Shown: positions 1 to 6,675, numbered from the stretch's first letter. The stretch is DNA of 10,999 nucleotides from Oligoflexaceae bacterium (GCA_947474445.1 CANJJY010000116.1:1-10999); one strand, 5' to 3'. Numbers and translations: made by a program. The notes: generated by a model not told the origin, from the sequence alone.

Positions 1-2
1 GC

Positions 3-656
3 TTAGAAAAGGATATTCGACGCGAAGCTCGCCTTTTAGCCGATGCCCATCGCTTGCCTGAAGCATTGATTCTGCTTGAGAATTTCCCAGAAAATAATCC
101 CCTCTATCCTCTCGTCCAACATGAACTTGGTGAATTACTCCTCAATCGCCAGCAGGATCCGATCCGTGCAGCGGCAGCCTTTCATCGCGTCACAGCTCGA
201 CCTGAAATCGCAAATTTTACAGATAAACGATTTATCGGCACACACATCAATGAAGCGGTCGCGCTCTACCATGCGGGCGAACAGATCGCTGTCGCCGAGC
301 CGCAAACAGCCCTTTCCTACTGGAAACAGACAGTGGAGATGATGGGACGCATCGAACCTCAGCTCCGCTTCGTCCCGCAAGATCGCTATACGCAAGCTCT
401 CCATAGTCTTTACTACTATCGAGCGCTCAGCCTCCATCGAAGCTGGGCCATCACCCAGAATTCACTCGATTTGCAAAAGGCCAATGAAGCGTGGAAAAAT
501 TATATTCAAAACACAGCGCTTTCATCGCCCGCCGATCGCAACTACGCTTTACTCAAAAAAGCTGAGACATTCTATAAACATACACAAAATCTGCTCCATG
601 AGGAGTCGACCCAAGCGGCCGCTCAAGCGAGGCCGACCGATACCACAAAGTTCTGA
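3..656 (+). CDS. TPR-like helical repeat protein, 3' part only
   Basis: The reading frame is open from the left edge of the window (first full codon at 3) to the TGA at 654-656, giving 217 visible residues, so the gene starts outside the window. The protein is strongly alpha-helical. Spaced small/large patterns such as ARLLADAHRLPEALILLE, followed by ELGELLLNRQQDPIRAAAAF, resemble tetratricopeptide repeats, which usually act as protein-protein scaffolds. A later segment rich in aromatic residues (around YTQALHSLYYYRALSLH) could be another degenerate repeat. The C-terminal 25 residues are polar and low in complexity, probably disordered. No catalytic motif is visible and I do not recognise the family. 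A TTG at 54 could in principle start translation, but the frame upstream is open and continues the same helical pattern, so I treat this as a truncated gene. The PilZ gene follows after 49 bases. Confidence 0.7.
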   Translation, partial: LEKDIRREARLLADAHRLPEALILLENFPENNPLYPLVQHELGELLLNRQQDPIRAAAAFHRVTARPEIANFTDKRFIGTHINEAVALYHAGEQIAVAEPQTALSYWKQTVEMMGRIEPQLRFVPQDRYTQALHSLYYYRALSLHRSWAITQNSLDLQKANEAWKNYIQNTALSSPADRNYALLKKAETFYKHTQNLLHEESTQAAAQARPTDTTKF

Positions 657-683
657 GCAAAGATAAAGGCGCGGGTCGCTATA

Positions 684-698
684 ACCTTTTCTAAAGGT
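684..698 (+). promoter_or_regulatory. Small hairpin that would mask the PilZ gene's Shine-Dalgarno
   Basis: ACCTTT (684-689) and AAAGGT (693-698) form a perfect 6-bp inverted repeat with a TCT loop. The right arm carries AAAGG, the best Shine-Dalgarno match for the ATG at 706, at a spacing of 8 bases. A weaker purine run (GAGAG) lies nearer the start. If the hairpin forms in the mRNA it would reduce ribosome access. The inverted repeat is seen directly. Any regulatory effect is inference, because a 6-bp stem with a 3-base loop is only marginally stable. Confidence 0.35.
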
Positions 699-705
699 CA
701 GAGAG

Positions 706-1578
706 ATGGAAGATAAGAATGCAGCAAAGATTGAAGAATACCTTCAGGGACCACGCAAAAAACGCAAAAATTATGTGATTTTCGCCCTAGGGGAACGTTT
801 CGATCGAGATCTCTCCTTTGCCATGGAGGGATACATCCGCAAATCTCACCCGCAACTTGCCGTTTCCAATCCTAAATCGGCGGACGAACTCAAACGTCAA
901 TTTGGGCGCAATATTTCTTTGCTCGTCATGAGCGATGAATTTGCTGAAAAAAATGTAGTGATGAGCCTCGTGAAATTGCTGAAGGAAAAGCGGCGATCGG
1001 AGTTGATTCCCGTGCTGTTCCTAACTCGTGATGCCGAGGCTTTGGTAGAAATTTATCATCAGGATCTGCTGCTCTATCATGAGGCCGACGAATACATTGT
1101 TTATCCCGGTGCTCCTCGGCAACAGATTATGTCTCGCATCAAAAGCGGAGTCGACAATCAAAACCATCGACGCAGTCGGCGTTACTCGGTAAATATTCCC
1201 ATCAATTTCTTTCACCTGACTCTCGACGAGCACATCGAAGCTCATATTGTCGACATCAGCATGCACGGTGCCGTGCTGATTGCCGACAAAGACATCATCT
1301 TCAGACAGGGCGACCAGCTAAAACTCAATATCCCTATCGCCAACTACCTGCAGTATGAAGCGGGCGATTTCATGAAAATATCGGCCAAGGTTCGCCGCGT
1401 CTTTATTTCTGGCACCAAGGTTGCTCTCTCGTTTGAGCATGTCTCCGACAAGCAAGCGCATCTGATCGGTCAACTCCTGATGGCCCTCGTCAGCAAGCAA
1501 TTTGCCCGTCAGACCCAAAAGCTGAAAGCTCAGTTCGGTTCAAACGTCGCCACAACGGGCGGTAAAACCAGACCCTAA
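706..1578 (+). CDS. PilZ-domain c-di-GMP receptor with degenerate receiver domain
   Basis: A 290-residue soluble protein with two domains. Residues about 20-146 resemble a response-regulator receiver fold: beta-strand LLVMSDEF (72-79) sits where the phospho-acceptor strand would be, IPVLFLT (101-107) resembles beta-4 with its Thr, and ADEYIVYP (127-134) occupies the place of the usual (D)YLxKP. The conserved Lys is replaced by Tyr and the N-terminal acidic pair is missing, so this is probably a pseudo-receiver. Residues about 154-262 are a PilZ domain with both ligand motifs: RRSRR (155-159) and DISMHG (183-188, the D/NxSxxG motif). PilZ domains bind cyclic di-GMP and relay it to motility, secretion or exopolysaccharide machinery. 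The C-terminal 25 residues are basic and probably unstructured. The start is ATG with AAAGG/GAGAG upstream. The output partner is unknown. Confidence 0.85.
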   Translation: MEDKNAAKIEEYLQGPRKKRKNYVIFALGERFDRDLSFAMEGYIRKSHPQLAVSNPKSADELKRQFGRNISLLVMSDEFAEKNVVMSLVKLLKEKRRSELIPVLFLTRDAEALVEIYHQDLLLYHEADEYIVYPGAPRQQIMSRIKSGVDNQNHRRSRRYSVNIPINFFHLTLDEHIEAHIVDISMHGAVLIADKDIIFRQGDQLKLNIPIANYLQYEAGDFMKISAKVRRVFISGTKVALSFEHVSDKQAHLIGQLLMALVSKQFARQTQKLKAQFGSNVATTGGKTRP

Positions 1579-1640
1579 TCCTCACCAAGCTCGGCAGTTC
1601 TGGTCAGCGTCCTCAAGATTGGCTACCATAGGCTGATAGT

Positions 1641-1661
1641 GGGGCACTTCGGCCCCCTTTT
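1641..1661 (+). terminator. Probable intrinsic terminator after the PilZ gene
   Basis: GGGGC (1641-1645) pairs with GCCCC (1652-1656) around the loop ACTTCG, followed by one C and TTTT (1658-1661). It lies 63 bases after the PilZ stop and 33 bases before the kinase start, which separates the two transcription units. The stem is short (5 GC pairs) and the U-tract is only four residues, so termination may be partial. It could also act as a leader hairpin if the kinase promoter lies further upstream. Confidence 0.5.
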
Positions 1662-1693
1662 CCCTTCATGTCCACGACAAAAGGATTGGGACT

Positions 1694-2689
1694 ATGCAGA
1701 CCCGCCAGCTGACTCAGCTGATGCTGCGACTGATCAAGTGGCTGACACATCCCATTGTGGTGTTTGTCTTTTTACAGATTGTCTGGATTGCTATCCTGGT
1801 CCTCTGGGTTTTTTGGTTTTTAAACCAGCAGGAAACTCTGGCGAAACTCGGAAAAATGATCGGATCCAGCACTCTTTTTAGCCCGGCAACAGGGATTTTC
1901 ACTCTGGTCGTCGGTTGCGTCCTTCTCGGTATTATCCTCGTCGGCACCGTCGTTCTGTTCGTTTTCACTCAGATTCAGAGCAGCCTCCTGAATCAACAAA
2001 AATCGTTTGTCTCGAGCGTGACCCACGAACTCCGCTCACCGCTGTCGAGTCTGCAGCTGAGTTTTGAAACCTTACAGAAGCGTCAGCTGCCTCAGCTAAC
2101 GCGCGATAAGATATTCTCCATGGTCGAAAAGGACCTCGAACGATTGGCTCAATTAGTCGATCGGATCTTGATTGCAGGCCGTCTTGACCGTGGGATTGTT
2201 GATTATAAAAAGCAAGAAGAGGAAATTCCTCTTAGGGACTTACTCCTGCATCTATCCGATCAGTCGCAACCCCTCGATCGCCACCTCGAACAACGGCTGT
2301 CTATTGAATGCTCGTCGACGATGATTCTTCGCAGTTCACGCCTCGCACTCACGCTGATCTTGGGAAATTTGCTGGAAAATGCCGTAAAGTACTCGCCGCT
2401 GCAATCGCCCATCCACATCCGCGTCATTGTGAAAGAGTATGAGTTTTGGATCGTTTTTCAGGACGCGGGCATCGGCTTGACGAAAGCCGAACAAAGGAAA
2501 GTCTTTCGTATGTTTCATCGCTCTCCGCGGGCTGAAAAGCAAGCTGTCCGAGGCACAGGCCTTGGGCTTTACATTGTCCGTGCGATCACTCATTCGCTCG
2601 GCGGGAGGGTCTGGGTCGAGAGCGAGGGCATAGGCAAAGGAGCGACCTTTACCGTTGCCCTGTCCCGCGAATGCATCTTGAGCTATTAG
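1694..2689 (+). CDS. Membrane sensor histidine kinase with a very short external loop
   Basis: A 331-residue sensor kinase. Two membrane helices are visible, about residues 21-43 and 67-92, with only some 23 residues between them, so there is no periplasmic sensor domain. Only about 18 residues separate helix 2 from the H-box, leaving no room for a HAMP domain. The HisKA domain carries SSVTHELRSPLSSL with phospho-accepting His111. The HATPase_c domain shows an N-box (GNLLENAVKYSP, 224-235), G1 box (DAGIGL, 257-262), F-box (RMFHRSP, 272-278) and G2 box (GTGLGLYIV, 287-295). All catalytic motifs are intact, so it should autophosphorylate and pass phosphate to the regulator encoded 73 bases downstream. 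The layout resembles intramembrane-sensing kinases, which often respond to envelope stress; the actual signal is unknown. ATG start, with AAAAGGAT upstream as a modest ribosome site. Confidence 0.93.
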   Translation: MQTRQLTQLMLRLIKWLTHPIVVFVFLQIVWIAILVLWVFWFLNQQETLAKLGKMIGSSTLFSPATGIFTLVVGCVLLGIILVGTVVLFVFTQIQSSLLNQQKSFVSSVTHELRSPLSSLQLSFETLQKRQLPQLTRDKIFSMVEKDLERLAQLVDRILIAGRLDRGIVDYKKQEEEIPLRDLLLHLSDQSQPLDRHLEQRLSIECSSTMILRSSRLALTLILGNLLENAVKYSPLQSPIHIRVIVKEYEFWIVFQDAGIGLTKAEQRKVFRMFHRSPRAEKQAVRGTGLGLYIVRAITHSLGGRVWVESEGIGKGATFTVALSRECILSY

Positions 2690-2709
2690 AAGCATGAGAC
2701 TATGTTGAA

Positions 2710-2727
2710 GTGCATTGAAAAATGCGC
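2710..2727 (+). promoter_or_regulatory. GAAA-tetraloop hairpin between kinase and regulator genes
   Basis: GTGCATT (2710-2716) pairs with AATGCGC (2721-2727) through 7 base pairs, one of them G-U, closed by a GAAA loop of the stable GNRA class. It sits in the 73-base gap between the kinase stop and the regulator start. A weak T-rich stretch (GTTTCGCTTT) follows, too interrupted for a convincing terminator. It may be a processing or attenuation site that sets the regulator-to-kinase ratio, but that is inference. Confidence 0.35.
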
Positions 2728-2762
2728 GTTTCGCTTTACGCCGAAAGGACGCCAAAAACCTG

Positions 2763-3491
2763 ATGACCGCTGGACCCAAGCATATTCTCCTCGTCGAAGA
2801 TGAACCCCATTTGGCCTTCAATATGGAGCTCAATCTTCACGCTGAAGGCTTCCAAGTCACCGTTGCTTCTGACGGTCGGCAAGCTATCGAACTTTATGAA
2901 AGAGCGGGTCCCTTTGCACTGATCATTCTCGACGTCATGCTACCAGAAATCAATGGATTCGAGATTTTGACCTATATTCGGGCCAAGGATCGAGTGACCG
3001 GCATCTTGATGCTGACGGCGCGAGCCGCTGAAAATGACATTATTCAAGGCCTCGAGCGTGGGGCTGATGATTACATGACCAAACCCTTCAGTCTGCAAGA
3101 GCTGCTCTTGCGGGTCAAAAGAATGGCTGATCGCAGCGAATTGCTCGAGAAAAAAAGAGCTGGGCCAGCCAAGAAACTCCGTTTTGGGGAAATATTATGG
3201 AACACCGATACCTTTGAACTGCAAGGTCCCCAGGGACAGTTTGTACTCACCGCACTCGAAGCTAAAGTTCTAAGCGAATTCCTCGAACATCCCGAGGAAG
3301 TGTTGAGCCGTAAACATCTGCTCACTCAAGTCTGGGGAGTCCACGGTAACGTTGAGACGCGAACGGTCGATAACTTTATTATGCGCCTCCGCAAATACCT
3401 GGAAAGCGACCCTTCCCATCCCCAACTGCTTCAGAGCGTGCGGGGTAGAGGCTATAAATTCTGTGCAATTCCGCAAAAGGAAGACGCCTGA
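2763..3491 (+). CDS. OmpR/PhoB-family DNA-binding response regulator
   Basis: A 242-residue regulator, the usual length for the family. The receiver domain (about 6-121) has the acidic pocket E12/D13, phospho-acceptor Asp57 in IILDVMLPEINGFE, the switch Thr85 in LMLTAR, and Lys107 in DYMTKPFS. The C-terminal winged helix (about 138-235) ends in the family signature: TVDNFIMRLRKYLE (201-214) as recognition helix and SVRGRGYKF (225-233) as wing. It is the evident partner of the kinase just upstream. I chose the ATG at 2763, which puts the protein start 7 residues before ILLVEDE, as is normal. A TTG at 2715 in frame would add 16 residues but would start inside the intergenic hairpin. AAAGGA lies about 13 bases upstream, slightly far. 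The stop codon overlaps the dapF start (TGATG), implying translational coupling. Confidence 0.93.
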   Translation: MTAGPKHILLVEDEPHLAFNMELNLHAEGFQVTVASDGRQAIELYERAGPFALIILDVMLPEINGFEILTYIRAKDRVTGILMLTARAAENDIIQGLERGADDYMTKPFSLQELLLRVKRMADRSELLEKKRAGPAKKLRFGEILWNTDTFELQGPQGQFVLTALEAKVLSEFLEHPEEVLSRKHLLTQVWGVHGNVETRTVDNFIMRLRKYLESDPSHPQLLQSVRGRGYKFCAIPQKEDA

Positions 3492-4441
3492 TGGAACTCG
3501 AATTTGAGAAGTGGCACGGAGCGAAAAACGATTTTATCCTGACGTGGTTTACCCATGACCAGTCGACCTTTAATAGCCTTAAACGGCAAGCTTCGACTCT
3601 TTGCAGTCGAGACGGGAGCGGAATAGGAGCGGATGGAATCCTCGTGCTTCACGTCAAAAGCAGCAGGGATCTTTTGCCTCATAAACTCAGCATCATCAAC
3701 AGCGATGGATCAATTGCACAAACCTGCGGCAATGGTATTCGATGTGCGGCGCTCAGTATACTCCGGCGCCATCAGGAAGCTGACATCAAGGTCGACTTGC
3801 CCGAAGGCATCGATCTCCAGCTTGAAAGCAGTCTGGTTCACTGTCGCTACCTGGGTGGTATCAACGCGGTACGCTCGGGACAACTTCCTCTCGTGGCCGT
3901 TGAAATGGGTGTTCCCGTGATCAATCAAGCCAACTCAGACTATGCACCAGTAAAAACTTATATCGCGGCCCGAGCCCAATCGCTCGGTATGCCGGAACTG
4001 AAAGCCGACTGGTCTCTCGTCAGCATCAGCAATCGACATTTGATTTTTCAAATCGACCAAGCCAATCGCGATTTGCTGAGGCGAATTGGCCCCATACTGC
4101 AGGACTCACCGCTTTGGGATGGCATCAACGTCCATCTCATCAGCAGTCAAACCGTAAGCGATGATGATAGGCGCATCTCGGCCCAGATCCTCGGCGCTCC
4201 TATTGATGAGATTTATCGGGCCTATGTCTGGGAGCGCGGAGCTGGCGAGACTCAAGCCTGTGGAAGTGGCGCGGCAGCGATAGGCGCAGCGGCGTTTGCC
4301 TCGGGTCTCAGCGATCGTCGTCACTGGCTCGGTATCGACATGCCGGGAGGTCGCCTCTTCGTTAAACAATCCGCTGTGGATGATCCGGTGACTCTTGCCG
4401 GACCTGGACAACTCGTGTTTCGAGGACGCTTTACGATCTAG
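3491..4441 (+). CDS. dapF: Diaminopimelate epimerase
   Basis: Cytoplasmic PLP-independent epimerase that converts LL-diaminopimelate to the meso form, for lysine and peptidoglycan. Both catalytic cysteines are present: Cys79 in QTCGNGIRC and Cys257 in WERGAGETQACGSG. The substrate-contact residues known from characterised DapF enzymes can also be matched: Asn13 (GAKNDF), Asn70 (NSDGS), Asn181 (SNRH), Asn213 (INVH) and Glu248/Arg249. At 316 residues it is about 40 longer than the Escherichia coli enzyme, the extra length lying in the middle and in loops. Some usually invariant neighbours differ: Lys12 replaces Gly in GxGNDF, and Arg replaces Pro in the NPH motif. The ATG shares its A with the last base of the preceding TGA, so translation is probably coupled to the regulator. 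No other lysine-pathway gene is nearby. A related racemase acting on another substrate is possible but less likely given the intact contacts. Confidence 0.93.
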   Translation: MELEFEKWHGAKNDFILTWFTHDQSTFNSLKRQASTLCSRDGSGIGADGILVLHVKSSRDLLPHKLSIINSDGSIAQTCGNGIRCAALSILRRHQEADIKVDLPEGIDLQLESSLVHCRYLGGINAVRSGQLPLVAVEMGVPVINQANSDYAPVKTYIAARAQSLGMPELKADWSLVSISNRHLIFQIDQANRDLLRRIGPILQDSPLWDGINVHLISSQTVSDDDRRISAQILGAPIDEIYRAYVWERGAGETQACGSGAAAIGAAAFASGLSDRRHWLGIDMPGGRLFVKQSAVDDPVTLAGPGQLVFRGRFTI

Positions 4442-4452
4442 CAGGAAGTGTC

Positions 4453-5187
4453 ATGGACGAAGAATTCGCGCTCAAATTAGCCCCTCTCCTGCATGCGATG
4501 CGTGCCTATCATCGACACGAAGTGCACGGTGTCGATCATATTCTCGAGCGCGGTCCGGCCATTATTGCGACCAATCACAGTCTCGCTACCTACGACATGC
4601 TGCTGCTGATGTTCGCTGTTTTTGAAATGACCGGACGCATGCCGCGTTCCTTGATCGATCGGGCCTTTTATGTTTTCCCCGGTCTCGGGGAATTGATGGA
4701 AAAGCTCGGGTGTTTTGTCGGGAGCCCAGAGAATGCGACAGCCCTTTTAAACAACGGAGAACTCATCTATCTGGCTCCAGGCGGGATGCAAGAATCGTTA
4801 AGGCCAAGTTCCGAGCGCTATAAAGTCTATTGGGAACGGAGAAAGGGCTTTGCGCGTCTTGCTATTGAAGCAGGAGTTCCGGTGATTCTCGCCGCCTGCC
4901 CTCGCGCCGATGATATCTTCAGTGTTTACGAAAGCAGTCTCACGCGTTGGGTTTATCAGCATTTCCGCCTACCTTTTTTCTTTGCACGCGGCATCGGCCC
5001 CACGGGAATTCCGCGACCTGTTAAACTCGACCATTATATTAGTGCCCCTATCTATCCACCCAAGCCTTCCGAAGACCCCGCGGTCTTTAAACGGCAGGTC
5101 TATAATTTTCACAAAAAACTGATGACTAAAATGAGCCTTATGCTCAACGAGGGGATTGTTCCTTCGACAGAAGGAACGATGGTCTAA
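4453..5187 (+). CDS. MGAT-like lysophospholipid-type acyltransferase family protein
   Basis: A 244-residue protein resembling the LPLAT superfamily, nearest in style to the MGAT/DGAT/TMEM68-like branch. The N-terminal catalytic block is ATNHSLATYD (39-48), with the active-site His42 and Asp48 separated by five residues instead of the four in the PlsC HX4D motif. The glycerophosphate-type block reads LAPGGMQES (107-115), the PGGxxE form of the MGAT group rather than the FPEGTRS form of PlsC. The downstream segment KGFARLAIEAGVPVIL (131-146) is also typical. Such enzymes transfer acyl groups to glycerolipid or other alcohol acceptors at the inner membrane; donor and acceptor here are unknown. 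A hydrophobic stretch around 166-182 could help membrane association. AGGAAG lies just before the ATG, 11 bases after dapF, so it is almost certainly co-transcribed with dapF. Confidence 0.8.
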   Translation: MDEEFALKLAPLLHAMRAYHRHEVHGVDHILERGPAIIATNHSLATYDMLLLMFAVFEMTGRMPRSLIDRAFYVFPGLGELMEKLGCFVGSPENATALLNNGELIYLAPGGMQESLRPSSERYKVYWERRKGFARLAIEAGVPVILAACPRADDIFSVYESSLTRWVYQHFRLPFFFARGIGPTGIPRPVKLDHYISAPIYPPKPSEDPAVFKRQVYNFHKKLMTKMSLMLNEGIVPSTEGTMV

Positions 5188-5188
5188 C

Positions 5189-5824
5189 ATGCTCAAACAA
5201 AGGCGCCACCTGTCTTGTCGCGCGATCATCAGCACTTTCGCCTTGATCCTACTGCTCATCGGCCTTCTACCGCTCGCCCTTCCAGCGAGTCGTCAATGGC
5301 CAGCAAAGATATTAATTGAAAAGCCGGTTTTTCCGGAAAAGGCTGATGCGATCATCGTGCTTATGGGCGACGTCAACGATCGCATTCCTTACGCTGCTGA
5401 GCTGTGGAAAAGGGGAGTCGCTCCAAAGATTGTCTTCGTCAATGACGAGTCGACCCCCTTGCAAGAGCGCAATCTGCGCTTATCCGATGGAGAGACCACC
5501 TATCGCTATCTCCTTCAGCTGGATGTGCCTGCTGAGGCGCTTATCTATAATCGCAAGACAGCCGTGTCGAGTACTTTTGAGGAAGCGGCCGCTGCCTTCC
5601 AAACTGTACAAGAGGAACTCCCTGAGGCGAAGCATCTGATTATCTGTACAAGCTGGTATCATTCAAGTCGAGCAGCTTGGGTCTACCGTCACCTCAATCC
5701 TGCTCACTATCAGATCACTTCCTCTTCATCGCCCGCGCCTGAAGTTTGGTATGCAAAGGAAATTAATTTTCTTGCCGTCTTCAATGAATATCTCAAATGG
5801 GTGCTCTACCTTTTGAAATATTAA
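5189..5824 (+). CDS. YdcF/DUF218-family membrane-anchored protein
   Basis: A 211-residue protein with a basic N-terminus (MLKQRRHLSCR) and a single hydrophobic helix at about 12-32, so an inner-membrane anchor with the rest likely periplasmic. The DUF218 pattern is clear: ADAIIVLMGDVNDRIPYAAE (52-71) as first strand and nucleotide-like turn, SSTFEEA (127-133), and CTSWYHSSRA (153-162), matching the family's S-x-T-x-E-(N/A)A and S-x-x-H-x-x-R-A blocks. The C-terminus ends NEYLKWVLYLLK, also usual. Members such as SanA, ElyC and YdcF are linked to envelope integrity, but their reactions are poorly defined. I chose the ATG at 5189, one base after the acyltransferase stop. AAGGA inside the upstream gene (5171-5175) is the only ribosome site, about 13 bases away, so coupling is likely. 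A TTG at 5156 would add 11 polar residues overlapping the upstream gene. Confidence 0.82.
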   Translation: MLKQRRHLSCRAIISTFALILLLIGLLPLALPASRQWPAKILIEKPVFPEKADAIIVLMGDVNDRIPYAAELWKRGVAPKIVFVNDESTPLQERNLRLSDGETTYRYLLQLDVPAEALIYNRKTAVSSTFEEAAAAFQTVQEELPEAKHLIICTSWYHSSRAAWVYRHLNPAHYQITSSSSPAPEVWYAKEINFLAVFNEYLKWVLYLLKY

Positions 5825-5832
5825 TTCCGCGT

Positions 5833-6675
5833 TTAAGCCGAAGGCTCCTTCCGGGTCTGCGCAGCAACCATTTTTTCCACCAGCTCACGCGGAACAGGAG
5901 ATGGACGAGCGAGCCATTCGCCTCCATCGACGACAAGGGTTTCACCAGTAATATATTGCGCCGCTGACGATGACAGAAAGAGGGCTGCCATCCCAATTTC
6001 CTCGGTTGTCCCATAGCGTTTCAGCGGGATGGCTTGTTTGAGTTTCTCGCCAATTTCACCAGGCGCGAGGCGGCGCATACCTTCGGTGTCTCCAATGGGA
6101 CCGGGGGCGATTCCACAGACACGAATGCCAAAGGGCCCCCATTCGGCGGCCAGATTGATCGTCAAAGCATCGATACCGGCTTTCGCCGCAGACACATGAC
6201 TTTGGAAAGGCGTTCCCTTGTAATGGAGGGTGGCCGATATATTGATAATAAGGCCCTGACTCTTTTTGAGGTGGGTAAACGCACAGCGTGACATATTGAA
6301 TGTGCCGTTGAGGTCAATGTCGATGACGGTTTTAAAACCGTTTGAAGACAGCATTTCGGGAGGACAGAGAAAATTACCTGCCGCACCATTGATCAGGATA
6401 TCAATGCCGCCCAGGGCTTCCGCCGTTGCGTTGATCACGGCCTCACAGGCCTCTGCATCACGGACATCGCCGGTCTTATAAAAGGTTTTCCCACCAAATT
6501 TTGAAAGTTCGGCGACAGCTGCTTTGAGAACTTCCTCGCGTCGCCCCATAATCGCCACATCTGCGCCATGACTGGCGAAGACCTTAGCTATGCCGAAATT
6601 AATGCCACTGCCCCCGCCGGTAATGAGCGCTACGCGCCCCTTAAGAACGTCGCTTTTAAAAGGTGATGTCAGCAT
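5833..6675 (-). CDS. SDR oxidoreductase, likely 2,4-dienoyl-CoA reductase (DECR2-like)
   Basis: A 280-residue short-chain dehydrogenase. TGGGSGI (19-25) is the dinucleotide-binding loop. GRR (44-46) after the second strand favours NADPH. GDV (69-71) and NGAAG (96-100) are the usual adenine and core motifs. The classical YxxxK is altered: Lys165 is present but Val161 occupies the Tyr position (HVSAAKAG), as in the 2,4-dienoyl-CoA reductase branch. The segments INGAAGNFLCP and APGPIGDTEGMRRL closely resemble my memory of mammalian peroxisomal DECR2. The expected role is NADPH-dependent reduction of 2,4-dienoyl-CoA during breakdown of unsaturated fatty acids; the exact substrate is unproven. The ATG at 6675 has AAAGGA eight bases upstream. 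A TTG at 6708 would add 11 residues with a weaker site. It ends tail to tail with the ydcF-like gene and has no beta-oxidation neighbour here. Confidence 0.85.
   Translation of the reverse strand: MLTSPFKSDVLKGRVALITGGGSGINFGIAKVFASHGADVAIMGRREEVLKAAVAELSKFGGKTFYKTGDVRDAEACEAVINATAEALGGIDILINGAAGNFLCPPEMLSSNGFKTVIDIDLNGTFNMSRCAFTHLKKSQGLIINISATLHYKGTPFQSHVSAAKAGIDALTINLAAEWGPFGIRVCGIAPGPIGDTEGMRRLAPGEIGEKLKQAIPLKRYGTTEEIGMAALFLSSSAAQYITGETLVVDGGEWLARPSPVPRELVEKMVAAQTRKEPSA

Noticed and set aside
1601..1629. Possible promoter for the kinase (TGGTCA, 17 bases, TACCAT)
   Set aside because: Each box matches only 4 of 6 positions, and the transcript would run straight into the terminator-like hairpin at 1641-1661.
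2336..2833. Minus-strand open frame of 165 codons across the kinase 3' end and the regulator start
   Set aside because: It overlaps two genes with intact catalytic motifs and has no sensible domain or ribosome site.
5836..5856. Small inverted repeat GAAGG-CT-CCTTC near the convergent gene ends, considered as a terminator
   Set aside because: It lies inside the SDR coding region, the 2-base loop cannot form as drawn, and no T-run follows on either strand.
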